Below, in pieces: positions 41,892 to 49,652 of a stretch of DNA of 64,000 nucleotides; positions within the stretch are counted from its first letter, which is position 1, and the number at the start of each line of letters is the position of its first letter. Source of the stretch: JAEUIX01 sp046156035 (lineage in GTDB: Bacteria > Planctomycetota > Phycisphaerae > Phycisphaerales > UBA1924); NCBI GenBank assembly GCA_046156035.1, contig JBJXEW010000056.1:124001-188000 (forward strand), given 5' to 3'. A program made the position numbers and the translations under genes. The notes under the pieces are model-generated. The model worked only from the letters and a program-made list of their open reading frames with translations. It made no database searches and had not been told where the DNA came from.

Positions 41892-44621
41892 ATGGCACGC
41901 GTGAAGAACTCTGGTGTGTGGTTCGCCCATTGGATGCTAATCGCGGCGGCCATCATCGGCTCCTGCACCGGCGCGGCCTGGGCGCAACCCGCCCCGCTGG
42001 CGACGCGGGATGTCATCATGCAGATCGACTCGGGCGTGGTCGCCAACGACGGCCCGGTCGGGGTCGCGGCCCCGGTCTACTTCACCCAGGTCACGGTGCC
42101 CGAAGCCCCGTGGGTGCGGCTCAAGTTTGATCAACTGATGCTTTCGGGCGACCCGAACCTGGGAACGGGGTCGTACATCCAGATCACCTCGGTTCGCGAC
42201 GGTGCCGTGCAGCGCATGGATGCCCGCCACTTGGCCGACTGGGGCAACACCTCGGCGTACTTCAACGGCGACACCGTGATCGTGGAGATATACGCCTTCG
42301 CCGGCACCGGGGCCAACCGCCTGTCCATGACCAAGGTGTGGGCAGACGACACGGCAATCTTCGAGTCGCCGGCATCGATCTGCGGCGAGACGGATGACCG
42401 CGTCTTGTCGGCCGACCCGCGCCAGGGGCGGCTCGCACCCGTCGGCTGCACCGCGTGGCTGATCGACACCGGCAACTGCGCCAACCGCTTCCTCACCGCC
42501 GGGCACTGCATCGGCGCCGGGGCTACAGGCCAAATGGTCTGGTTCAACGTCCCGCTCTCGACACCGGCCGGCATCGCCGTTGCGCCCCCGCCGGAGGACC
42601 AGTTCCCGGTTCTGCCGGACTCGATTCAGAGCACCGGCGACGCGGGCACCGGCCTTGATGCCGCCCAGTTCTTCACCGGGGCCAACGCCAACACCGGCCT
42701 GCACGCGCGGGTGCACATGGGCGGCGAGGCGTACGCGCTCGCGGCAGCGGCCCCAAACGAAACCGGCCAGGAGATCCGGATCACCGGCTACGGTCAGACA
42801 TCCGGCGGTGTGGGCGGGCTCCCGCTGGACCAGAACGGGGTGCAGAAAACCGGCACCGGCCCGTATGCCGGGCTGGCCGGAACGACCATCACCCACGAGA
42901 CGGACACAACGGGCGGAAACTCCGGGTCCCCGGTCGTGACCCTGCCCGACGGGCTAGCCATCGGCATCCACACCCACGCCGGGTGCGTCGGCACCGTCCC
43001 CGTCGGATCCAACCAGGGCACGGCCATCGAGTTTGCCACCCTCCAAGGCTATTTGTCCAACCCGCTCGGCCCATGCGCGCCGATGTCCCCCCCGTGGACG
43101 GTGATCAACCTGCATCCCGCGGGGGCGACCAACTCGCTTGGCATTAACGTGGACGGCGGGCAGCAGGTTGGCCGCGCCACCCTGGGCGGTGTCAATCGCG
43201 CCAGTCTGTGGAGCGGCACGGCGGGCTCGTGGGTGGACCTCCACCCCGGCGGGGCGACTTCGTCGCTGGCTTGGGGCGTGGCCGGCGGCCAGCAGGTGGG
43301 CTCGGCCAGCGTGGGCGGCGTCAATCGTGCCAGTCTGTGGAGCGGCACGGCCGCCTCGTGGGTGAACCTGACTCCCGCCGGGGCAACTGAGTCAGGGGCC
43401 TACGGTGTCTCCGGCGGCCAGCAGGTGGGCTACGCCATTGTGGCCGGCGTGTGGCGCGCCAGTCTGTGGAGCGGCACGGCCGCCTCGTGGGTGAACTTGG
43501 CCCCCGCCGGGGCGACTCATTCAGAGGCCTTCGGCGTGGGCGGCGGCGTGCAGGTGGGCTACGTCCAGAGAAGTACCACAGGGGGGTTCGCGTGTATGTG
43601 GAGCGGCACGGCCGCATCGTACGTGAACCTCCACCCCGCCGGGGCGGCTCAGTCGTTTGCCTACGGCGTGGACGGCAACATGCAGGTGGGCTTTGTCGGC
43701 GCGGGCTCGCAGGGCACGCAGCTTCGCGCCAGCCTGTGGAGCGGCACGGCCGCCTCGTGGGTAGACCTCCACCCCGCCCAAGCGACTCATTCGCTTGCCT
43801 CAGGCGGTGCCGACGGCCAGCAGGTGGGCATGGCCCAGGTGGGCGGCACTTGGCGCGCCAGTCTGTGGAGCGGCACGGCCGCCTCGTGGGTGGACCTGCA
43901 CTCGTTCCTGCCCCCGGGCTTCTCTTCGTCGACGGCCCGCCGCATCTGGACCAACGGCACGACCACAATAATCTGCGGAGAGGGGGACAACACCGCGACT
44001 GGGCGCACCGAAGCCCTGCTCTGGACGCGGCAAGTGTGTAGTGTGGCGAGCATCGCGTCCCAGCCCCCGGGTGTCGCCACCTGCCCCACCGGCACCGCCG
44101 CGTTCTGCGTCACCGCTGCCGGCACCGGCCCCTTCACCTACCAATGGCAATGGGAGCCCACCGGTCCGGGGACAGGGTGGGTCAACCTGGCCGCGGGGAA
44201 CAACGCCGCGGCGGGAGGCGTGCTGGTTGTGAACGCGGCCAACGTCGGTGCCGCCACACTGCAAGTAAGCCCGCTCGCCGGTTACACCAACTTCGCCCCC
44301 CGCGCCTTCCGCTGCGTCGTGACCAACGCCTGTGGCAGCGCCACCAGTGAGGCCGCGACACTCACGGTCTGCCCGCTGGACTACAACTGCGACAGCATTC
44401 CGAACCCAGACGACCTGGGCGACTTCATCACCGACTACTACACACCGGGGCACATCCCCGGCCCCGGCGGCTACGCCGTGCCGTGTGCTGAGAATGCCCC
44501 GCCCTACGACGCGGGATACAAGGCCGCCTACACACCCGATCAGAGTGGCCAGTGCACCCCGCCCTTCCCCGACAACCTCGGCGACTACATCACCGACTAC
44601 TTCGCTGGCGTTTGCTCGTAA
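41892..44621 (+). CDS. Secreted trypsin-like protease with seven-unit repeat domain, Ig-like domain and dockerin-like tail
   Basis: 909 residues. Signal peptide: MARVKNSGVW...AIIGSCTGAAWA. A beta-sandwich prodomain (~35-155) precedes a trypsin-like domain (~165-390): His205 in FLTAGHCIG, probable Asp256, and Ser345 in TTGGNSGSPVV. Residues ~403-715 hold seven repeats of about 43 residues (core RASLWSGTAASWVDLHPAGA), which should close as a beta-propeller. An Ig-like domain follows (~718-825, with PFTYQWQWEP), then the tandem PDDLGDFIT / PDNLGDYIT domain (827-909). The ATG at 41892 is chosen for AAGGA upstream and the signal peptide. It is likely surface-anchored; the substrate is unknown. Confidence 0.85.
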   Translation: MARVKNSGVWFAHWMLIAAAIIGSCTGAAWAQPAPLATRDVIMQIDSGVVANDGPVGVAAPVYFTQVTVPEAPWVRLKFDQLMLSGDPNLGTGSYIQITSVRDGAVQRMDARHLADWGNTSAYFNGDTVIVEIYAFAGTGANRLSMTKVWADDTAIFESPASICGETDDRVLSADPRQGRLAPVGCTAWLIDTGNCANRFLTAGHCIGAGATGQMVWFNVPLSTPAGIAVAPPPEDQFPVLPDSIQSTGDAGTGLDAAQFFTGANANTGLHARVHMGGEAYALAAAAPNETGQEIRITGYGQTSGGVGGLPLDQNGVQKTGTGPYAGLAGTTITHETDTTGGNSGSPVVTLPDGLAIGIHTHAGCVGTVPVGSNQGTAIEFATLQGYLSNPLGPCAPMSPPWTVINLHPAGATNSLGINVDGGQQVGRATLGGVNRASLWSGTAGSWVDLHPGGATSSLAWGVAGGQQVGSASVGGVNRASLWSGTAASWVNLTPAGATESGAYGVSGGQQVGYAIVAGVWRASLWSGTAASWVNLAPAGATHSEAFGVGGGVQVGYVQRSTTGGFACMWSGTAASYVNLHPAGAAQSFAYGVDGNMQVGFVGAGSQGTQLRASLWSGTAASWVDLHPAQATHSLASGGADGQQVGMAQVGGTWRASLWSGTAASWVDLHSFLPPGFSSSTARRIWTNGTTTIICGEGDNTATGRTEALLWTRQVCSVASIASQPPGVATCPTGTAAFCVTAAGTGPFTYQWQWEPTGPGTGWVNLAAGNNAAAGGVLVVNAANVGAATLQVSPLAGYTNFAPRAFRCVVTNACGSATSEAATLTVCPLDYNCDSIPNPDDLGDFITDYYTPGHIPGPGGYAVPCAENAPPYDAGYKAAYTPDQSGQCTPPFPDNLGDYITDYFAGVCS
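43101..44030 (+). repeat. Tandem repeat of about 129 bp within the protease gene
   Basis: The block CTGTGGAGCGGCACGG (or near match) recurs at 43206, 43335, 43464, 43596, 43734 and 43863, giving spacings of 129, 129, 132, 138 and 129 bases. Each unit encodes one 43-46 residue repeat ending WSGTAASW. The DNA copies are very similar, implying recent duplication or conversion. A divergent seventh unit ends in LLWT. Confidence 0.85.
44371..44621 (+). other. Tandem dockerin-like C-terminal domain, copy 2
   Basis: Protease residues 827-909: CPLDYNCDSIPNPDDLGDFI, then GPGGYAVPC, AGYKAAYTPD and FPDNLGDYITDYF, ending GVCS. It aligns along its whole length with the end of the FG-GAP protein at 10418-10663, including the Gly/Pro linker and the cysteines. 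Confidence 0.65.
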
Positions 44622-44635
44622 GCCGCTCGCGGCTT
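44620..44635. terminator. Hairpin between convergent genes
   Basis: AAGCCG-CTCG-CGGCTT is a perfect 6-bp stem in the 21-bp gap between the protease and DUF1444 genes. No clear T-tract. Confidence 0.4.
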
Positions 44636-44642
44636 GCCCGTC

Positions 44643-45449
44643 CTACGCCGCATTCTCCAAGTCTCCCCGCATCCCCGCCACGCCATCGCGCGTCACGAAG
44701 AACAGGTCATTGGTGATCGGGTACGGCAGCCGGCGATAGTCCTCGTTCACGCGGCCCGTGAGCCGCGCCACAAAGGGCGCGGGCTTGGGCGAGAGGGCCA
44801 CGAACATGTCGCGTGCGGGTGTGGCCACGAAAAAGTCGCCGCCCAGGCGGGGAGCCAGCCGCTTGTACAAACCGCCGAGCAGCAGCCGCGCGGCGTCGTA
44901 GCCGTCCTGCTCCGCCAGAATCACCGCCTTGCCGCCTTCCTTGCTCGTCACCACCTGCAGTTGCAGGTTGCCGCTGGTGCGCTCCAGGTTCTCGCGGGCG
45001 ATCTCGTCGAGTTCATCCGCGCACACGTTCCACTTCACCATCTGCTCGGTCGTCACGCTCACGGTCATCTGCGGCATGTCGATCACGAAGACGATTGCCG
45101 TGTCGTTCACGAAGGGCACGTGCGCCACCTGCTCGCGGCACAGGTGCGAAAAGATCGTCTCCGGCTGGATGCGCGGCATGATCCGCTCGCGCAGCAGGTC
45201 GAACGACATGCCCGTGAGCGCCGTCGCCTCACCCGAGAAGAGTTGGTCCAGGTAGTGCTCCACGATCTCGACGCCGCGGTCGGGGTCGTGGTTCACCAGG
45301 CGGAAGAGGTTCTCAAGGTCGAGCCGGCGTCCGTTCACGATGAGTTCGCGCGGGCCGGTGAGTTCGATCACGTAGTCTGGCTGCAACTGCTTGAGCAGCG
45401 TGGCGACCTGCTCGGCGAACGCTTCCGGCTCTTTGGGCATGCTGGCCAT
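44643..45449 (-). CDS. DUF1444-family protein
   Basis: 268 residues, starting MASMPKEPEAFAEQVATLLK. The family shows YVIELTGPRELIVNGRRLDL, LENLFRLVNHD and, later, PFVNDTAIVFVIDMPQMTVS, FVATPARDMFVAL and YPITNDLFFVTRDG. DUF1444 (YtpQ-like) proteins are soluble and of unknown function; those in Gram-positives are cytosolic. The start at 45449 has GGAGG eight bases upstream. A much longer in-frame reading upstream has no family similarity and crosses a strong terminator, so I reject it. Confidence 0.85.
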   Translation of the reverse strand: MASMPKEPEAFAEQVATLLKQLQPDYVIELTGPRELIVNGRRLDLENLFRLVNHDPDRGVEIVEHYLDQLFSGEATALTGMSFDLLRERIMPRIQPETIFSHLCREQVAHVPFVNDTAIVFVIDMPQMTVSVTTEQMVKWNVCADELDEIARENLERTSGNLQLQVVTSKEGGKAVILAEQDGYDAARLLLGGLYKRLAPRLGGDFFVATPARDMFVALSPKPAPFVARLTGRVNEDYRRLPYPITNDLFFVTRDGVAGMRGDLENAA

Positions 45450-45801
45450 GGAAACAGCCTCCGTCCGACCGACACGCGGCGGGCTGCACACGCTTGAAGC
45501 GTTCGCTCGATGGACCCCCCACGAGCGTGCGAGCCGCGGCGGAAGAACCCCGCCGCGCTTCCTCAATCGTCCAGTCGATACGCGGCGTGGATGCGGGTGT
45601 TCCGCAGAATCGATTACCGGCCAGCGCATCCGGCAAACTCTCTGTGATGCACACGCTTTCATTCGCGAAGTGGCCGCGCGTGACGTCGCGACGAGCAGGC
45701 TTTGCGCGTTTGCGGACGTGGAGTCGGGAGAGTTGACGAGTTGATGGGTTGACGAGTTGATGAGGGCCGCGGCCCTCGGCCCTGAGCCCTTCGCTGCGTC
45801 C
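45450..45801. other. Spacer between the DUF1444 gene and the RNA terminator
   Basis: No gene seen. It contains the promoter region of DUF1444, a direct repeat GTTGACGAGTTGATG copied twice near 45732-45762, and at 45771-45797 a GC-rich repeat (GGCCCTCGGCCCTGAGCCCT...) that also occurs at 5039-5071. Confidence 0.5.
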
Positions 45802-45855
45802 AAAAAGAAAACGAGGGCTGTGTGACCAGCCCACTTGGTCACGCAGGCCCTCGTT
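45802..45855 (-). terminator. Strong intrinsic terminator of the candidate RNA
   Basis: On the minus strand AACGAGGGC pairs with GCCCTCGTT (45847-45855 with 45810-45818) around an inner stem GTGACCA/TGGTCAC (45822-45828 with 45836-45842), followed by TTTTCTTTTT. It must end a minus-strand transcript that starts upstream, where no protein gene exists, which supports an RNA gene. Confidence 0.85.
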
Positions 45856-46260
45856 CCTTGGACACCAACGCGGTGCCCATAGACGCAAGCGGCGGCCAGG
45901 CTTTCGCCCCCCAACGGCCGCCGTGTTGTTCGAGCGACTCTGCGAGCGTGTGTCGCTTCCAGAGCCGCCTTTCCTGCCCCACCCCCACGGGCGCAAACGA
46001 GTCCGAACCGGAGAGTTCCCTGGATCACCCAACCCTTTGGCGTTTCACGGTTCTCGCAGGGGTTTCCTACCCTGCTGAGGCGATCCGCCCGTCTCGTGGA
46101 GCACCTGATCTCTCAAACCAACCAGCGAGACGCACCCTGCCCTGAGGCTTCACTGGCTGCGTATGTCCGCAGCCACCCTGTCTATGGCAACCCCCGTGCC
46201 AGCACCGAGAACCGCCTGGTACCACCCGGATGCCCACTCGGCGACTTCCAATCTCAACAA
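45802..46260 (-). ncRNA. Candidate structured non-coding RNA, family not recognised
   Basis: About 460 bases without a plausible gene contain many perfect helices. On the minus strand, 5' to 3': GGCTGCG-GACATA-CGCAGCC (46155-46174); CGTCTCG paired with CGAGACG (46090-46096 with 46126-46132); GCAGGG with CCCTGC (46056-46061 with 46070-46075); CGGCGGCC with GGCCGCCG (45890-45897 with 45916-45923), enclosing GGC-GAAA-GCC, a GNRA tetraloop hairpin; and the terminator described separately. The 5' end is uncertain and lies next to an AT-rich block (about 46245-46345). I find none of the signature sequences of RNase P, tmRNA, SRP RNA, group I or II introns, or common riboswitches. Confidence 0.55.
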
Positions 46261-46401
46261 ATAGTGAGATTTAGCAATTGTATTTGTAGCATATGGCCAT
46301 TTGAGCGCATATTGTGGTATGTGATAGAGATATAGGAATCTCGCCCTAAGTTTTGCCATCCGGGGCCACGCCGGTCAATTCTCTCGGTCGGAGCCACCAC
46401 C

Positions 46402-47997
46402 TTGCTGTCCGTTCTGGCATCCCTGGGCTGTGGAATCGTGCTGTGCGACACGGGGTGGCGGTCGGCATGGGCGAACCCGCTGGCGTGTGATCTGCTCGGC
46501 GCGTCGGAGGATGCGCTGCGGGGCGAGCCTTTGTCTGCGCGCCTTCTGGGCATAGACGTGCTGCCCGCGGAATCGGCCGCGCTCGGCGCGGGCGTTGGGA
46601 ATGGTGGTGAGGGGGGTGCGGGGGGAGCGGTGCTGCGCGGCGTCCCCGTCTCCCGCAGCGACCGCGGCCTCAGCGTCGATGTCGTCGTTGGCACCGTTGG
46701 CAATCAGGTTGGCGACGAACTCGCCCGACTACTGGCTGCGAACCAGCCGGCCCGCGTGAGCACCGATGCGCCCTCGCCTTCGGTAGGCCCGATACGTCGG
46801 TGCTTGACGCTGATCGACGCGTCGATGCGCGTGGGTGCCGAGGCGGAGGCCGCGCGTTTGCGTGCCGCCTTGGCCGATTCCGAACGTGCGCGGGCCAAGG
46901 TCGCCGCGCTGGAGGAAGAACGCTCGGCTGATGAGACGGCCGGCTACGAGATGGTGGGCACATCGCCGGGGCTGGAGCGGGTTCGTGCGCAGGTGGCCCG
47001 CGTGGCACCCACCGATACCACGGTGCTCATCCACGGTGAGACGGGCTCGGGCAAGGAACTGGTGGCCCGGTCGGTGCACGCGCACAGCAAGCGCAAGGGC
47101 CGGGCGTTCATCGCGGTAAACTGTGCCGCGCTGCCGGAGAGTTTGATCGAGTCGGAACTCTTCGGGCACGAGAAGGGTGCGTTCACCGGGGCGGACAAGC
47201 GCCGGCTGGGCAAGTTTGAACTGGCCGACGGCGGCACGCTGTTTCTGGACGAGGTGGCCGAGATGCCCCTGCCCGCTCAGGCCAAACTGCTGCGCGTGAT
47301 CCAGGAGGGGTCGCTGGAGCGGGTGGGCGGTGTGGAGACCGTGCGCGTGAACGTGCGGCTGCTGGCCGCGACGCACCGCGACCTGGCGCGGCAGGTGGAG
47401 CGCGGCCGCTTCCGCGAAGACCTGTTCTATCGCCTCAATGTGTTCCGGATCGACGTGCCTCCGCTGCGCGACCGCAAGGAAGACCTGCGCACGCTCGCCG
47501 AGCACCTGCACGAGCGCGTGGCCAAGCGCATGGCACGCCTGCCCCTGCCGATGAGCGACACCTCGTTGCGGCGCATCATGGCTTACCCGTGGCCGGGCAA
47601 CGTGCGCGAGTTGGCCAACGCGGTGGAGCGCGCCACGCTGCTCGCCGACGGTCCGCAACTGGAGATCGAACTGCCCGAGAGCCCGCTGATCGATCTGCCC
47701 GGGCGCGGCGGCGGGAGTGGGGGAGTCGGCTCGGCCGCGGGCGGCGGAGGCGTGGGCGCTGGTGGCACTCGTGGCGGCGCGGCGGCCGCGACGCGCGACA
47801 TCCTGCTGGACCTTTCGCTTGAACAACTCCAGCGCCTTCAGATCACGCACGCGCTGGAGTCGTGCGGCTATCGTGTCTTCGGCCCCGGCGGCGCGGCCGA
47901 ACGCCTCGACATCAACCCCAACACGCTGCTGGCACGCATGGACAAGTACGGCATCCCGAGGCCGCGATTGATGAAACGGTCGAGACGGGGTGGGTGA
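46402..47997 (+). CDS. Sigma-54-dependent transcriptional activator (PAS-like, AAA+, Fis-type HTH)
   Basis: 531 residues. The N-terminal ~80 residues resemble a PAS sensor (MLSVLASLGCGIVLCDTGWR); a coiled coil follows (~150-175). The AAA+ domain starts near 185: Walker A GETGSGKE, the sigma-54 contact loop GAFTGA, Walker B GGTLFLDEVAE, and the arginine-finger region RFREDLFYRLNVFRI. After a Gly-rich linker, the Fis-like helix-turn-helix is ERLDINPNTLLARMDKYGI. There is no receiver domain, so it senses directly through the N-terminus. The start is TTG at 46402, with GGAG about nine bases upstream. Target promoters are not identified. Confidence 0.9.
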   Translation: MLSVLASLGCGIVLCDTGWRSAWANPLACDLLGASEDALRGEPLSARLLGIDVLPAESAALGAGVGNGGEGGAGGAVLRGVPVSRSDRGLSVDVVVGTVGNQVGDELARLLAANQPARVSTDAPSPSVGPIRRCLTLIDASMRVGAEAEAARLRAALADSERARAKVAALEEERSADETAGYEMVGTSPGLERVRAQVARVAPTDTTVLIHGETGSGKELVARSVHAHSKRKGRAFIAVNCAALPESLIESELFGHEKGAFTGADKRRLGKFELADGGTLFLDEVAEMPLPAQAKLLRVIQEGSLERVGGVETVRVNVRLLAATHRDLARQVERGRFREDLFYRLNVFRIDVPPLRDRKEDLRTLAEHLHERVAKRMARLPLPMSDTSLRRIMAYPWPGNVRELANAVERATLLADGPQLEIELPESPLIDLPGRGGGSGGVGSAAGGGGVGAGGTRGGAAAATRDILLDLSLEQLQRLQITHALESCGYRVFGPGGAAERLDINPNTLLARMDKYGIPRPRLMKRSRRGG

Positions 47998-48015
47998 CGC
48001 GGTCGTACCACGATT

Positions 48016-49644
48016 TCAACCGCTTCTCGTCAGCCATCTCAACTCCGGCACGCGCAGCAGGAGCGCGCCAACCGTGAACCCGGCAACACCCGCCGATGTG
48101 GCGGCGGCGAGCCGAACCGCACGCTGCCACCAGGTTTGCGGCTCGGGCAACGCCCAGAGCACCAGCGCACACACGGCCACAAGCACGACCGTTGCGAGCA
48201 GAATGCGAAGGGCCCCTGCCCACGCGGCACGGTCCACCGGTGCGTGGCCGCGCCTGTGCAGCAGGGCCGCCAAGATCGTGCATTGCGCGATCGCGCAGAT
48301 GCTCGTGCCCCACGCCAGACCGGCCTCACGCAGGAACCAGATCAGTGTGCAGTTGAGCGTGAGATTGACAAAGACCATGCCCACCGACACGCGCATCGGC
48401 GTGCGTGTGTCACCCAGCGCGTAGAACGCGCGCGTCAGCACATGATTCAGCGAGTACGCCCACACCGCGGGGGCATAGCCCAGCAGCACCAGCGTGGATC
48501 GGGCCACACCCTCCTGCGAGAAGCCGGTCTTGCCCGCGGCGTTCGTGCCCGCACCGAAGAGCACGGCCACCAGGTCGTGCCGCACCAGCACCAGGCCCAC
48601 GCTGGCGGGAAGGCCGATGAAGAGCGAGAGGCGCATGCCGCGGCGGAGGGTTGAGCCAAAGGCCTCGGCATCGCCGGCGGCCCGGGCGAGGAGCGGGAAG
48701 ACGGCCGTGGCGACGGCGATCCCGAACACACCGAGGGGGAACTGGTACAGCCGCTGCATGGCCGAGAGGATGACGGCTGACTTCTCATCCAGCGGGTAGG
48801 CGCGGCCCAAAAACTGCGGCCCGAACCAGAGCGGGTACATGGTGATGGCGGTGTCGATGAACGCCGAGAGTTGAAGCGTGCCCAGCCCGATGAGCACGGG
48901 CACAAAGCGGTTCAACATCACGCGGCCGCTCCCCAGCGCGGGGCGCACCTCGCGCGTCCAGCGCACGTGCGGGCGCAGGAGCACGGCGAACCACATGGCC
49001 TGCGTGAGGCCCGAGAGCACCGTGGCCGCGCCGATGATGTACGCGGGCCGCTCCTGCGCAACCTGGTTGGTGAGCAGGAAGTAGAGGCCGAAGGCGATGA
49101 TAAAACCGTTAAGCACCAGCGGCCCCGTGGCCGACGCGGCGAACCGGCCGTGCACCTGGAGCATTCCCGCGAGGATCGCGACGATGCAGATGAAGGGCAT
49201 GAAGGGCAGCATCACCATGATGAGGCGCAGCGAGAGCGCTCGCTCCGCGTCGTGCGGCAGGAGCACCAGCAGCCCGAGGAGCAGGAGTTCGACCACGACG
49301 GTCAGAACGCCCGTGGCCAGGCCCAGCGTGATCAGCGTGAGCGACGCGAGTCGGTGGGCCTGTTCGGGCTGGTCGCGCACGTGCCTGGTGTACTCGGGAA
49401 TGAACGCGGCGGAGAGCGCCCCCTCGCCAAAGAGGCGGCGGAAAAGGTTGGGGATCGCAAAGGCCGCGGCAAAGGCGGAGCCGATGGCCGTATCCCCGAA
49501 GATCCGTGCCACGATCACCTCGCGCACCAGACCGCCGACACGCGAGAGAAGCGTGACCGAGAAGACGGCCCGCACAGCCCGGCTCAGGGATGTGTGGTGA
49601 TCGGTTAAGGGCTGGGGTTGGTTCGGCGCGGCCACGTGGGCCAA
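48016..49644 (-). CDS. murJ: Lipid II flippase MurJ
   Basis: A 542-residue polytopic protein of the MOP/MVF superfamily with about 14 membrane helices. The N-terminal family block is FSVTLLSRVGGLVREVIVAR followed by AFAIPNLFRRLFGEGALSAA. It flips lipid II across the cytoplasmic membrane for peptidoglycan synthesis. The start is either TTG at 49644 or an internal GTG (49635); no good ribosome-binding site is seen. It lies eight bases after the antiporter gene on the same strand, so the two are probably cotranscribed. Presence of MurJ fits planctomycetes having peptidoglycan. Confidence 0.93.
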   Translation of the reverse strand: MAHVAAPNQPQPLTDHHTSLSRAVRAVFSVTLLSRVGGLVREVIVARIFGDTAIGSAFAAAFAIPNLFRRLFGEGALSAAFIPEYTRHVRDQPEQAHRLASLTLITLGLATGVLTVVVELLLLGLLVLLPHDAERALSLRLIMVMLPFMPFICIVAILAGMLQVHGRFAASATGPLVLNGFIIAFGLYFLLTNQVAQERPAYIIGAATVLSGLTQAMWFAVLLRPHVRWTREVRPALGSGRVMLNRFVPVLIGLGTLQLSAFIDTAITMYPLWFGPQFLGRAYPLDEKSAVILSAMQRLYQFPLGVFGIAVATAVFPLLARAAGDAEAFGSTLRRGMRLSLFIGLPASVGLVLVRHDLVAVLFGAGTNAAGKTGFSQEGVARSTLVLLGYAPAVWAYSLNHVLTRAFYALGDTRTPMRVSVGMVFVNLTLNCTLIWFLREAGLAWGTSICAIAQCTILAALLHRRGHAPVDRAAWAGALRILLATVVLVAVCALVLWALPEPQTWWQRAVRLAAATSAGVAGFTVGALLLRVPELRWLTRSG

Positions 49645-49652
49645 TCATCGGC

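Noticed and set aside
43101..44030. CRISPR array
   Set aside because: The repeat is about 129 bp, continuous, and in frame within a gene; there are no spacers.
45450..46028. N-terminal extension of the DUF1444 protein
   Set aside because: It crosses a strong intrinsic terminator, has no family similarity, and a good ribosome-binding site supports the start at 45449.
45802..46260. RNase P RNA, tmRNA or SRP RNA
   Set aside because: The conserved blocks (such as GAGGAAAGTCC for RNase P, the tRNA-like ends and tag frame for tmRNA, GGAAGCAGCC for SRP RNA) are absent.
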